Source: Actinomycetes bacterium
Lineage (GTDB): Bacteria; Actinomycetota; Actinomycetes; Actinomycetales; Cellulomonadaceae
DNA length: 12,665 nucleotides
Reading direction: 5' to 3'
Assembly (NCBI GenBank): GCA_023462275.1
Contig: JAEWYD010000022.1
Coordinates: forward strand, 1-12,665
Below, one piece after another: positions 7,290 to 12,665 of this stretch. The translations under genes were made by a program, and so were the position numbers. Each line of letters starts with the position of its first letter. Positions within the stretch are counted from its first letter, which is position 1. The notes beneath the pieces were generated by a model that ran no database searches, was not told the DNA's origin, and was given only the letters and a program-made list of their open reading frames with translations.

Positions 7290-7609
7290 CCGCGGAGACC
7301 GTGAGCAACGTGGCCGACGTGGAGGAGGCCCTGCGCGACGTCATCGACCCCGAGCTCGGGATCAACGTCGTCGACCTGGGCCTCGTCTACGGCGTCGTCA
7401 TCGACGCGAACAACCACGCCGTGATCGACATGACGCTGACCTCGGCGGCCTGCCCGCTGACCGACGTGATCGAGGAGCAGACGTCGCACGTGCTGGAGGG
7501 CATCGTCGACGGCTTCCGGATCACCTGGGTGTGGATGCCGCCGTGGGGCCCGGAGCGGATCACCGAGGACGGCCGCGAGCAGCTGCGGGCGCTGGGCTTC
7601 AACGTCTGA
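7286..7609 (+). CDS. sufT: SufT, MIP18/DUF59-family Fe-S cluster maturation protein
   Basis: A 107-residue protein of the DUF59 (MIP18-like) family, linked to maturation or transfer of Fe-S clusters. Conserved features are the DPELGINVVDLGLVYGV segment (21-37) and the motif LTSAACPLTDVIEEQ with the conserved cysteine C56; WVWMPPWGPERITEDGREQLRALGF is the typical C-terminal strand and helix. I chose the ATG at 7286: it overlaps the sufU stop (ATGA) and AAGGAGG (7275-7281) lies 4 nt upstream, whereas the in-frame ATG at 7217 falls inside sufU without support. It is the last gene of the operon and is followed by a strong hairpin. The family and context are clear; the exact biochemical role of SufT is less settled than that of the other SUF proteins. 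Confidence 0.94.
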   Translation: MTAETVSNVADVEEALRDVIDPELGINVVDLGLVYGVVIDANNHAVIDMTLTSAACPLTDVIEEQTSHVLEGIVDGFRITWVWMPPWGPERITEDGREQLRALGFNV

Positions 7610-7613
7610 GCAC

Positions 7614-7655
7614 GGCGGGTAGGGCGGCCGGTCGCCCGGCCGTCCGACTCCCGCC
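7614..7655. terminator. Bidirectional hairpin terminator between sufT and the metallopeptidase gene
   Basis: An inner stem pairs 7622-7631 with 7636-7645 around a TCGC loop: 10 bp with one G-U pair, including a perfect CGGCCGG/CCGGCCG core. An outer stem GGCGGG (7614-7619) pairs with CCCGCC (7650-7655). It fills the 49-nt gap between two convergent genes, so it can serve both. No U-tract follows, as is common in GC-rich actinobacteria. Confidence 0.7.
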
Positions 7656-7658
7656 CGG

Positions 7659-8549
7659 TCAGAGGCTCGCGGCGGCGAACGTGTCGCAGGCGGCGAGGCT
7701 GCCCTGCTCGTAGCCGGTGGTGAACCAGCGCTGCCGCTGCTCGCTCGACCCGTGCGTCCACGTGTCGGGGTCCACGCCGCCCGCGCTCGCCTGGATGTGA
7801 TCGTCGCCGACGGCCGCCGCTGCGGAGAGCGCCTGGGCGAGCTCGTCGCTCGTGATGGGCTGGAGGAACGTGACGCCGGTGTCGGGATCCTTCTCGGTGG
7901 CCGCCGCGCCGACCCACATGCCGGCGTAGCAGTCGGCCTGCAGCTCGAGCCGGACGCTGTCCGACTCCGGCCCGGTGTCGGTGCGGTCGATCCCGTTCGT
8001 GGTGCCCAGCTGGTGCTGCACGTGGTGGCCGTACTCGTGCGCGGTCACGTACTCCTCCGCGAGCGGACCACCGGAGGCGCCGAAGCGGCTCTGCAGCAGG
8101 TCGAAGAACGTCAGGTCCATGTAGATGCTCTGGTCGGTCGGGCAGTAGAAGGGCCCGGTGGACGACGTCGCGTCGCCGCAGCCGGTCGAGGTCGCCGCGT
8201 CGAAGGCCCAGACGTCGGGCTGGTCGAGGGTGGCACCGGCCGTGGGCAGCACGCGGCCCCAGTACGCATCGAGCGCCTGCACGGTTGCCGAGAGCCGGCA
8301 GTCGCGCCGCTCGTTGGCCTGCGCCGCCGAGCAGTCGTCGACGGTGCCGACCTGCTCCTGGCCACCGGGCAGGCCTGCGCCGCCCTGCAGGCTGCTGAGC
8401 GCCGGGCCGACGTCCACGCCGGTGAACTGGTAGATGAGGAAGGCGACGATCGCCAGCCCGACGCCGCCGCCACCGATCGCCGCGCCGCGGCCGCCCCGCC
8501 GCGTGCCGACGCGTCCGCCCTCGAAGCTCCCGCCCTCACTGAACGTCAT
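7659..8549 (-). CDS. Membrane-anchored neutral zinc metallopeptidase (YpfJ family)
   Basis: A 296-residue predicted metallopeptidase of the YpfJ / Zn_peptidase family (COG2321). A Gly/Arg-rich N-terminus (1-22) is followed by one membrane segment (about 23-43, ending GLAIVAFLIYQF). The basic residues before it suggest N-inside topology with the catalytic domain outside the membrane. The active-site motif is HEYGHH (171-176, HExxH), and LELQADCYAGMW (201-212) probably gives the third ligand, E202. The C-terminus carries the family motif HGSSEQRQRWFTTGYEQG. Six cysteines (73, 84, 124, 136, 207, 288) lie in the external domain and could form disulfides. Length is typical for the family. It converges on the SUF operon. 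No clear Shine-Dalgarno is seen; a TACCGT box 6 nt before the ATG could be a -10 for a leaderless message. Its substrate is not known. Confidence 0.92.
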   Translation of the reverse strand: MTFSEGGSFEGGRVGTRRGGRGAAIGGGGVGLAIVAFLIYQFTGVDVGPALSSLQGGAGLPGGQEQVGTVDDCSAAQANERRDCRLSATVQALDAYWGRVLPTAGATLDQPDVWAFDAATSTGCGDATSSTGPFYCPTDQSIYMDLTFFDLLQSRFGASGGPLAEEYVTAHEYGHHVQHQLGTTNGIDRTDTGPESDSVRLELQADCYAGMWVGAAATEKDPDTGVTFLQPITSDELAQALSAAAAVGDDHIQASAGGVDPDTWTHGSSEQRQRWFTTGYEQGSLAACDTFAAASL

Positions 8550-8570
8550 GCGCTCACGGTAGATCGAGAC

Positions 8571-8599
8571 GGGCGGGTTGACCCGGCGGGGCGGCCCCG
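8571..8599 (-). terminator. Weak candidate terminator after bioN
   Basis: The 57-nt gap between bioN and the start of the metallopeptidase gene holds two small hairpins, CGGGG-CGG-CCCCG (8587-8599) and a CGGG-TTGA-CCCG near 8572-8584 on the plus strand. Each has only 4-5 bp and no U-tract follows. The same gap must carry the metallopeptidase promoter, since both genes are on the minus strand, and readthrough from the bio operon is possible. Confidence 0.25.
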
Positions 8600-8606
8600 G
8601 GCGGAG

Positions 8607-9224
8607 TCAGTCGCCGAGACCCCGGGCGGCGAGTGCCTCGCCCGTGAGCCGCGCGCGTCCCACGGCGCGCACGGCGGCGGGCACGAGCACGGCACGCGGG
8701 CTCCGCTCCAGGCCGCGCGCCCGGGCCGCATCGCGGACCTCGGCCCCGGTCCGGGCCAGGACCGGCACGGCCCGCAGCATGAGGGCGATCGCGAGAGCGA
8801 CCGTCTCGGGGGACGCGCCGAGGCGGCGCAGCGGTCGGACGGCGCGCGCGACGCCGTCGAGCAGGCGATCGGCCGGAGTGGTCGCCGTGACCACGCTCGC
8901 CGCGAGCACGGCCGTGACGAGGTCGAGGGCCACCTCGACCGCGACCGCGGCGCCGCGCTGCCACCACTGGTACGCGCCGATCAACGCCGCGGTGACCAGC
9001 ACGCCCCGCAGGCCGCGCAGCGTCGGCCCAACCGGCAGGTGCGCCACCAGTGCGGCCAGGACCACTGTCGTCAGCGGTGCCAGCGACCACACCGGCCCCC
9101 GCGCGACGACGACGGCGGCGCCGACGACGGCGAGCCCGGCGGCCTTCAGGCCGGGGCTCGCGCGGTGGACCAGCGACCTCCCCGGGTGGTGGAGCCCGAG
9201 CAGCCCCGCCGGATGGCCGGTCAC
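8607..9224 (-). CDS. bioN: BioN-like transmembrane (EcfT) subunit of a biotin ECF transporter
   Basis: A 205-residue membrane coupling subunit that links the ATPase to the substrate-binding BioY. Four or five hydrophobic segments are visible (about 26-42, 48-66, 73-88, 92-113, and a possible one near 140-158). The two Ala-Arg-Gly coupling signatures of EcfT proteins are present in order: DAARARGLERS (ARG at 169-171) and EALAARGLGD (ARG at 200-202, at the extreme C-terminus). The start is a GTG at 9224 that overlaps the bioM stop by 4 nt (GTGA), so it is translationally coupled. It is the last gene of bioY-bioM-bioN. The sequence is typical of the short actinobacterial EcfT associated with BioY; assignment to biotin rests on the neighbour. 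Confidence 0.88.
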   Translation of the reverse strand: MTGHPAGLLGLHHPGRSLVHRASPGLKAAGLAVVGAAVVVARGPVWSLAPLTTVVLAALVAHLPVGPTLRGLRGVLVTAALIGAYQWWQRGAAVAVEVALDLVTAVLAASVVTATTPADRLLDGVARAVRPLRRLGASPETVALAIALMLRAVPVLARTGAEVRDAARARGLERSPRAVLVPAAVRAVGRARLTGEALAARGLGD

Positions 9225-9919
9225 ACCGGCCTCGCGCCCATGAGCCGCTCGTAGGCGGCGACCCCGGCGGGGCCGACGTCGTCGGCGACGACGCGACCGT
9301 CGTCGACCACGAGCACCCGGTCGGCGCGCGCGGCGGCCGCCAGGTCGTGCGTCACGAGCACCACCTGCTGGTCCAGCCCGGCGAGGAGCTCGTCCACCAC
9401 CCGACGCCAGCGCAGGTCGAGCAACGTCGTCGGCTCGTCGCAGACCAGCACGGACGGGCGCACCGCCAGCACGCCGGCGAGGGCGAGAAGCTGCTTCTGG
9501 CCGCCCGAGAGGGCGTGTACGGGGGTGTCCGCGTGGTCGCCGAGACCGAAGCGCTCGAGCGCCGCCCGGACGGCCGCCGGTCGCTCGCCGGCGGGTACGG
9601 ACCGGCGCAGCGAGAGCCCGACGTCCTCCGCGGCGGTGGGCATCACGAGCTGGGCGTCGGGGTCGGTGAACACGAACCCGACCGCACGACGCACGGCGGC
9701 GCCGTCGCGCACGGTGTCGAGCCCGGCCACGCGCACGGCGCCCGTCGTGGGCGCGACGAGGCCGTTGAGCAGCCGGGCGAGCGTGGACTTCCCGGAGCCG
9801 TTCGCGCCCACGACGGCGACGCGCTGTTCAGTGAGCGTCGCCGTGACGGGGTGCAGCAGGGTCCGGTGCCCGCCGTCGGCGGTCCGGACGGTGACGCCCG
9901 CGCCGGCCAGCTCGATCAC
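9221..9919 (-). CDS. bioM: BioM-like ATPase (EcfA) subunit of a biotin ECF transporter
   Basis: A 232-residue ABC ATPase that powers the energy-coupling-factor importer. Motifs are Walker A GANGSGKST (38-46), Q-loop Q90 in DPDAQLVMPTAAEDV (typical of ECF ATPases), signature LSGGQKQ (137-143), Walker B VLVCDEPT (157-164) followed by LLDLRWRR, and H-loop H191 in LVTHDL. A single ATPase gene is present, so it probably acts as a homodimer, as in BioMNY systems. The start is a GTG at 9919, 6 nt after the bioY stop, with GGTGAG (9929-9924) overlapping that stop as the ribosome site. The stop overlaps bioN by 4 nt. Confidence 0.92.
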   Translation of the reverse strand: MIELAGAGVTVRTADGGHRTLLHPVTATLTEQRVAVVGANGSGKSTLARLLNGLVAPTTGAVRVAGLDTVRDGAAVRRAVGFVFTDPDAQLVMPTAAEDVGLSLRRSVPAGERPAAVRAALERFGLGDHADTPVHALSGGQKQLLALAGVLAVRPSVLVCDEPTTLLDLRWRRVVDELLAGLDQQVVLVTHDLAAAARADRVLVVDDGRVVADDVGPAGVAAYERLMGARPV

Positions 9920-9925
9920 GTCAGC

Positions 9926-10558
9926 TCACCGGCGTTCGAGCATGTCCGGGAACGCGCGGAAGACCGAGCTCGCCACGATCGCCACCAGAACGTTCTTCAC
10001 GACGTCGCCGGGCAGGAACGCGGCGCCGGCGCTGATGGCCTCGGCGGGCGACATGCCGAGCCGGGCGCCCATGACCGCGATGCCGATCGAGTGGGTGAAC
10101 ACCAGGCTGCCGGCCATCGCGGCGCCGAACACGACGAGGGGGAGCCAGCGCGTGCGCACCCGACGGAACCGCGTCACCAGCCAGCCCGCCAGGGCGGCCG
10201 CGAGCGGGAAGGCGAGGAGGTAGCCGAGCGACGGCTTGCCCAGCACGGCGAGGCCGCCGGTGCCCTCGGCGAAGACGGGAAGGCCCGCGAAGCCGACTGC
10301 GAGGTAGAGCAGCACCGCCAGCGCCCCGCGCCGGGCCCCCAGGAGCACGCCGGCGAGCATGACGCCGAAGGTCTGCAGCGTGATGGGGACGGCCAGCCCG
10401 GGCACGTGGACGAAGCCCTGCGCGCACACGGCGACGAACGCGGCGAGGGTGGCGACGAGTGCGACGTCGGTCACCGCAGACCGCGGGAGTCGGCCGGCCC
10501 GGAGCTCGCCGGCGGGCGTTGCGGGCAGGGCGGGCGCTGCGGCGTCGTCGTGCTCCAT
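9926..10558 (-). CDS. bioY: BioY, biotin-binding S component of an ECF transporter
   Basis: A 210-residue integral membrane protein that binds biotin. BioY-family landmarks are VPITLQTFGVMLAGVLLGARRGALAVLLYLAVGFAGLPVF (about 57-96), GGLAVLGKPSLGYLLAFPLAAALAGWL (101-127), and FLPGDVVKNVLVAIVAS (181-197). Six hydrophobic segments fit the S-component fold. I place the start at the ATG at 10558 because GGAGG (10569-10565) sits 6 nt upstream; a TTG at 10564 in the same frame directly abuts that site and is unlikely to be used. It begins a minus-strand operon with bioM and bioN and diverges from the ABC-F gene. No biotin synthesis genes are in the window, so import of external biotin is the visible route. 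Confidence 0.93.
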   Translation of the reverse strand: MEHDDAAAPALPATPAGELRAGRLPRSAVTDVALVATLAAFVAVCAQGFVHVPGLAVPITLQTFGVMLAGVLLGARRGALAVLLYLAVGFAGLPVFAEGTGGLAVLGKPSLGYLLAFPLAAALAGWLVTRFRRVRTRWLPLVVFGAAMAGSLVFTHSIGIAVMGARLGMSPAEAISAGAAFLPGDVVKNVLVAIVASSVFRAFPDMLERR

Positions 10559-10564
10559 CGTCAA

Positions 10565-10569
10565 CCTCC
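10565..10569 (-). promoter_or_regulatory. Ribosome binding site that sets the bioY start
   Basis: GGAGG on the minus strand, 6 nt before the ATG at 10558. It leaves no spacing for the upstream in-frame TTG (10564) and so decides the start. The same region carries GTCAACCT on the plus strand, repeated 38 bp away at 10598-10605. Confidence 0.7.
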
Positions 10570-10600
10570 GGCGAGAGTCGGGGAAATCGTGGCGGTGGTC

Positions 10601-10606
10601 AACCTA
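10601..10606 (-). promoter_or_regulatory. Candidate -10 box for the bioYMN operon
   Basis: TAGGTT read on the minus strand fits TANNNT and would give a leader of about 35 nt before bioY. No good -35 is seen. It lies 8 bp from the oppositely oriented candidate -10 of the ABC-F gene, so the two promoters would be back to back. Confidence 0.3.
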
Positions 10607-10614
10607 GCCGGTCG

Positions 10615-10620
10615 TACGAT
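10615..10620 (+). promoter_or_regulatory. Candidate -10 box for the ABC-F gene
   Basis: TACGAT fits the TANNNT pattern well (four of six to TATAAT) and lies in a CGTACG palindrome. Transcription would start near 10627 and leave a leader of about 50 nt before the GTG at 10677. No clear -35 hexamer is visible upstream. Confidence 0.4.
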
Positions 10621-10631
10621 GGGGCGCGTTT

Positions 10632-10657
10632 GTGTCCGCCCACACAGCCGCGGACGC
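10632..10657 (+). promoter_or_regulatory. 5' leader hairpin upstream of the ABC-F gene
   Basis: GTGTCCGC (10632-10639) pairs with GCGGACGC (10650-10657): 8 bp with one G-U pair, around a 10-nt loop. An overlapping dyad TGTGT-N6-ACACA (10631-10646) could form in its place. Both lie between the candidate -10 and the ribosome site (AGAGGA, 10664-10669). A GTG at 10632 opens a 10-codon reading frame ending in TGA at 10662-10664, next to the ribosome site. Attenuation is possible but not shown. Confidence 0.35.
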
Positions 10658-10676
10658 CACGTGAGAGGAAACCGCA

Positions 10677-12275
10677 GTGATCACCGCGCACGACGTCGAG
10701 CTGCGCGTGGGCGCCCGGACGCTGCTGACCCCGACGTCGTTCCGGATCGCCGCAGGCGACCGGATCGGGCTCGTCGGCCGCAACGGCGCCGGCAAGACCA
10801 CGCTCACGAAGGTCCTCGCCGGCGAGGGTCTGCCCACCGCCGGGCGCGTCACGCGGAGCGGTGACGTCGGCTACCTGCCGCAGGACCCGCGGACCGGCGA
10901 TCTCGACGTGCTGGCCATGGATCGCATCCTCGCCGTGCGCGAGCTCGACCGGATCATCGCCGGCATGCGTGCCGCGGAGACGGCGATGGCGAGCGGCGAC
11001 GCCGGCTCGCGCGAGGCGGCCATGAACCGGTACAGCAAGCTCGAGGCCCGCTTCCACGCCGCGGGCGGCTACGCCGCCGAGAGCGAGGCCGCGCGCATCG
11101 CAGCGAACCTCGGGCTCGACGACCGGGTGCTGGGCCAGCCGGTCGGCACCCTGTCCGGTGGTCAGCGGCGACGGGTCGAGCTGGCCCGGATCCTGTTCTC
11201 CGGCGCGGACACGCTGCTGCTGGACGAGCCGACGAACCACCTCGACGCCGACTCGATCGTCTGGCTGCGGGAGTTCCTCGCGTCGTACGCCGGGGGCTTC
11301 CTGGTCATCAGCCACGACGTGGACCTCATGAAGACCGCGGTCACCAAGGTGTTCCACCTGGACGCGAACCGGGCCGAGCTCGACCAGTACAACCTGGGGT
11401 GGGACGCCTACCTCCTCCAGCGCGAGACGGACGAGCGCCGTCGGCGCCGCGAGCGGGCCAACGCGGAGAAGAAGGCGTCCGCCCTCATGGCGCAGGCGGA
11501 CAAGATGCGGGCCAAGGCGACGAAGGCGGTGGCGGCCCAGAACATGGCGCGCCGCGCCGAGCGCCTGCTGTCCGGCATCGAGGGCGAGCGCCAGGCGGAC
11601 CGCGTGGCGCACCTGCGATTCCCCTCGCCCGCGCCCTGCGGGCGGACGCCGCTCACAGCGACCGGGCTGTCGAAGTCCTACGGCTCGCTCGAGGTGTTCA
11701 CCGACGTCGACCTCGCGATCGACCGGGGGAGCCGCGTGGTGGTGCTCGGGCTGAACGGTGCCGGCAAGACGACGCTGCTCCGCCTGCTGGCCGGCATCGA
11801 GAAGCCCGACACGGGCGAGGTAGTGCCCGGCCACGGCCTGAAGATGGGCTACTACGCCCAGGAGCACGAGACCCTCGACACCTCGGTCACGGTGGTGGAG
11901 AACCTGAGGCACGCCGCGCCGGACCTCACCGACACCCAGGTGCGCTCGGTGCTGGGGTCGTTCCTGTTCTCCGGGGACGACGCCGACAAGCCGACGGCGG
12001 TCCTCTCGGGCGGCGAGAAGACGCGGCTGGCGCTCGCCACGCTGGTCGTCTCGGCGGCCAACGTGCTGCTCCTGGACGAGCCGACGAACAACCTCGACCC
12101 GGCCAGCCGCCAGGAGATCCTCAACGCCCTGAGGACCTACGAGGGGGCAGTTGTACTGGTCTCCCACGATGAGGGCGCCGTTTCTGCTCTTCAGCCCGAT
12201 CGAGTGGTGCTCCTGCCTGACGGGGACGAAGATCTGTGGAACGACAGTTACACGGATCTGATCGCACTCGCGTGA
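10677..12275 (+). CDS. ABC-F family ATPase (ribosome-associated translation factor)
   Basis: A 532-residue protein with two ABC ATPase domains and no membrane segment, so an ABC-F protein and not a transporter. Domain 1 has Walker A GRNGAGKT (34-41), signature LSGGQRRR (159-166) and Walker B LLLDEPTNHLD (180-190). A charged linker (about 245-310; RRRRRER, then EKKASALMAQADKMRAKATKAV) is the segment that reaches the ribosomal P site in this family. Domain 2 has GLNGAGKT (358-365), LSGGEKTR (443-450) and LLLDEPTNNLD (464-474). The start is a GTG at 10677 with AGAGGA 7 nt upstream. It resembles M. tuberculosis Rv1473, which also lies near the SUF operon and is followed by a small HTH gene. Annotation as a macrolide transporter would be misleading; whether it protects ribosomes from antibiotics or acts in normal translation cannot be told. 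Codon use over the last 40 codons is unusually relaxed. Confidence 0.93.
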   Translation: MITAHDVELRVGARTLLTPTSFRIAAGDRIGLVGRNGAGKTTLTKVLAGEGLPTAGRVTRSGDVGYLPQDPRTGDLDVLAMDRILAVRELDRIIAGMRAAETAMASGDAGSREAAMNRYSKLEARFHAAGGYAAESEAARIAANLGLDDRVLGQPVGTLSGGQRRRVELARILFSGADTLLLDEPTNHLDADSIVWLREFLASYAGGFLVISHDVDLMKTAVTKVFHLDANRAELDQYNLGWDAYLLQRETDERRRRRERANAEKKASALMAQADKMRAKATKAVAAQNMARRAERLLSGIEGERQADRVAHLRFPSPAPCGRTPLTATGLSKSYGSLEVFTDVDLAIDRGSRVVVLGLNGAGKTTLLRLLAGIEKPDTGEVVPGHGLKMGYYAQEHETLDTSVTVVENLRHAAPDLTDTQVRSVLGSFLFSGDDADKPTAVLSGGEKTRLALATLVVSAANVLLLDEPTNNLDPASRQEILNALRTYEGAVVLVSHDEGAVSALQPDRVVLLPDGDEDLWNDSYTDLIALA

Positions 12276-12296
12276 GGCGACGGACGGCGGACACTC

Positions 12297-12303
12297 AGGA
12301 GGG
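12297..12303 (+). promoter_or_regulatory. Ribosome binding site that sets the HTH gene start
   Basis: AGGAGGG lies 4 nt before the ATG at 12308. It supports this start over the in-frame ATG at 12236, which would lie inside the ABC-F gene. Confidence 0.75.
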
Positions 12304-12307
12304 CCAC

Positions 12308-12553
12308 ATGGGGGACAAGCTGCCGAAGGGCTCCCGGATCACCGGGGACAATCGCCGGGACCTCGCGAGCTCGCTCGTGCAGCGCTACGAGCGGGGCGAG
12401 AGCATCCGCTCGATGGCCGAGGACATCGGGCGCTCGTACGGGTTCGTGCACGGGGTCCTGGCGGAGGCCGGCGTCTCGATGCGGAGCAGGGGCGGTGCGA
12501 CGCGAGGCGCCGCCGCCCAGGCCCGGCGGGAAGCCGCGAAGCGCGCTGGCTGA
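12308..12553 (+). CDS. Small helix-turn-helix protein downstream of ABC-F (Rv1473A-like)
   Basis: An 81-residue basic protein with a single helix-turn-helix at about residues 28-55 (RGESIRSMAEDIGRSYGFVHGVLAEAGV). A conserved tail SMRSRGGATRG (57-67) follows, then an Ala/Arg/Lys-rich C-terminus that could make extra nucleic-acid contacts. The SIRxMAxxxGRSYGFVHxxLxEAGV pattern is widespread in actinobacteria and resembles M. tuberculosis Rv1473A, a predicted regulator beside the ABC-F gene Rv1473. It starts 32 nt after the ABC-F stop with a strong ribosome site and is probably cotranscribed. There is no sensor or ligand domain. It may be a small DNA-binding protein; its targets are unknown, and a function linked to ABC-F is inference from conserved linkage. 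Confidence 0.85.
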   Translation: MGDKLPKGSRITGDNRRDLASSLVQRYERGESIRSMAEDIGRSYGFVHGVLAEAGVSMRSRGGATRGAAAQARREAAKRAG

Positions 12554-12577
12554 CCCGTCAGCGCTGGGCCGGGTTCG

Positions 12578-12595
12578 CCGCCGGTCCGCCGGCGG
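12578..12595. terminator. Hairpin terminator after the HTH gene
   Basis: CCGCCGG (12578-12584) and CCGGCGG (12589-12595) form a perfect 7-bp stem with a TCCG loop, 25 nt after the HTH stop. It lies between convergent genes and could serve both. There is no U-tract. Confidence 0.55.
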
Positions 12596-12623
12596 GCGGG
12601 CGCGGCGCGCTACTTCCGGCGCG

Positions 12624-12665
12624 TTACTGCGCCACGAGGAGCGCGTCCTCCACCACCTCGGCGGG
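12624..12665 (-). CDS. C-terminal tail of an unidentified minus-strand gene
   Basis: Thirteen codons run in from the right edge and end in TAA (12626-12624), giving the tail PAEVVEDALLVAQ. All third positions are G or C, as expected for a real gene here; the neighbouring frame that ends in TAG at 12613-12611 has poor third-position use. The fragment is too short to identify. It converges on the HTH gene. Confidence 0.5.
   Translation of the reverse strand, partial: PAEVVEDALLVAQ

Noticed and set aside
7752..9254. 500-codon plus-strand open frame across the metallopeptidase and bioN genes
   Set aside because: Antisense to two genes with clear catalytic or family motifs; the translation has no recognisable domain.
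10562..10564. TTG as the bioY start codon
   Set aside because: It directly abuts GGAGG with no spacing, while the ATG at 10558 is 6 nt from it.
10677..12275. Reading the double-ATPase protein as a drug-efflux transporter
   Set aside because: There is no membrane domain or adjacent permease, and the charged inter-domain linker is that of ABC-F translation factors.
12236..12307. Upstream in-frame ATG (12236) for the HTH gene
   Set aside because: It falls inside the ABC-F gene, lacks a ribosome site, and adds residues without similarity to the family; the ATG at 12308 has AGGAGGG at 4 nt.
12611..12665. Alternative minus-strand frame at the right edge ending in TAG
   Set aside because: Its codons end often in A or T, unlike genes here; the frame ending at 12624 has all-G/C third positions.
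1..12665. Mobile elements, CRISPR arrays, tRNA or rRNA genes, phage genes
   Set aside because: No transposase, integrase, regular repeat-spacer pattern or RNA-gene signature was seen on either strand.

Overview
This is a GC-rich window (third codon positions nearly all G or C) from an actinobacterium. The gene set and order suggest a member of the Micrococcales, perhaps near Cellulomonas; that placement is inference. The core is a complete SUF iron-sulfur cluster assembly operon in the actinobacterial order sufR-sufB-sufD-(Rieske ferredoxin)-sufC-sufS-sufU-sufT.

Layout. At the left edge a minus-strand ABC-2-type ATPase gene (1-711, cut by the window edge) diverges from the SUF operon. The intergenic region (712-875) is locally AT-rich and carries two perfect 6-6-6 inverted repeats whose centres lie 21 bp apart. 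One contains CAAC-N6-GTTG, the pattern known for cyanobacterial SufR operators. The SUF operon (876-7609, plus strand) is tightly packed, with start/stop overlaps at most junctions. It ends in a strong hairpin that also faces the end of a convergent zinc metallopeptidase gene (7659-8549, minus). Next is a minus-strand biotin ECF transporter operon, bioY-bioM-bioN (10558 down to 8607). A divergent promoter region (10559-10676) separates it from a plus-strand gene for an ABC-F translation factor (10677-12275). That gene is followed by a small conserved helix-turn-helix protein (12308-12553). The last 42 bases hold the tail of a convergent minus-strand gene.

How the genes work together. SufS takes sulfur from cysteine and SufU (zinc-dependent) receives it. 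The SufB-SufC-SufD scaffold builds the cluster with SufC ATPase activity. SufT probably helps cluster maturation or transfer, and the Rieske protein may be an electron donor. SufR has four cysteines spaced as in other actinobacterial SufR proteins and is expected to sense cluster status and repress its own operon. The order ABC ATPase / sufRBDCSUT / ... / ABC-F / small HTH recalls the M. tuberculosis Rv1456c-Rv1473A neighbourhood, with the metallopeptidase and biotin importer placed between the conserved blocks here.

The window is mostly well-known families. I see no clearly new system. The parts most worth a second look are the paired dyads before sufR, the 5' leader of the ABC-F gene (hairpin and possible mini-ORF), the small HTH protein paired with ABC-F, and a stretch of atypical codon use at the 3' end of the ABC-F gene. 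No tRNA, rRNA, insertion sequence, CRISPR array or intein was seen.
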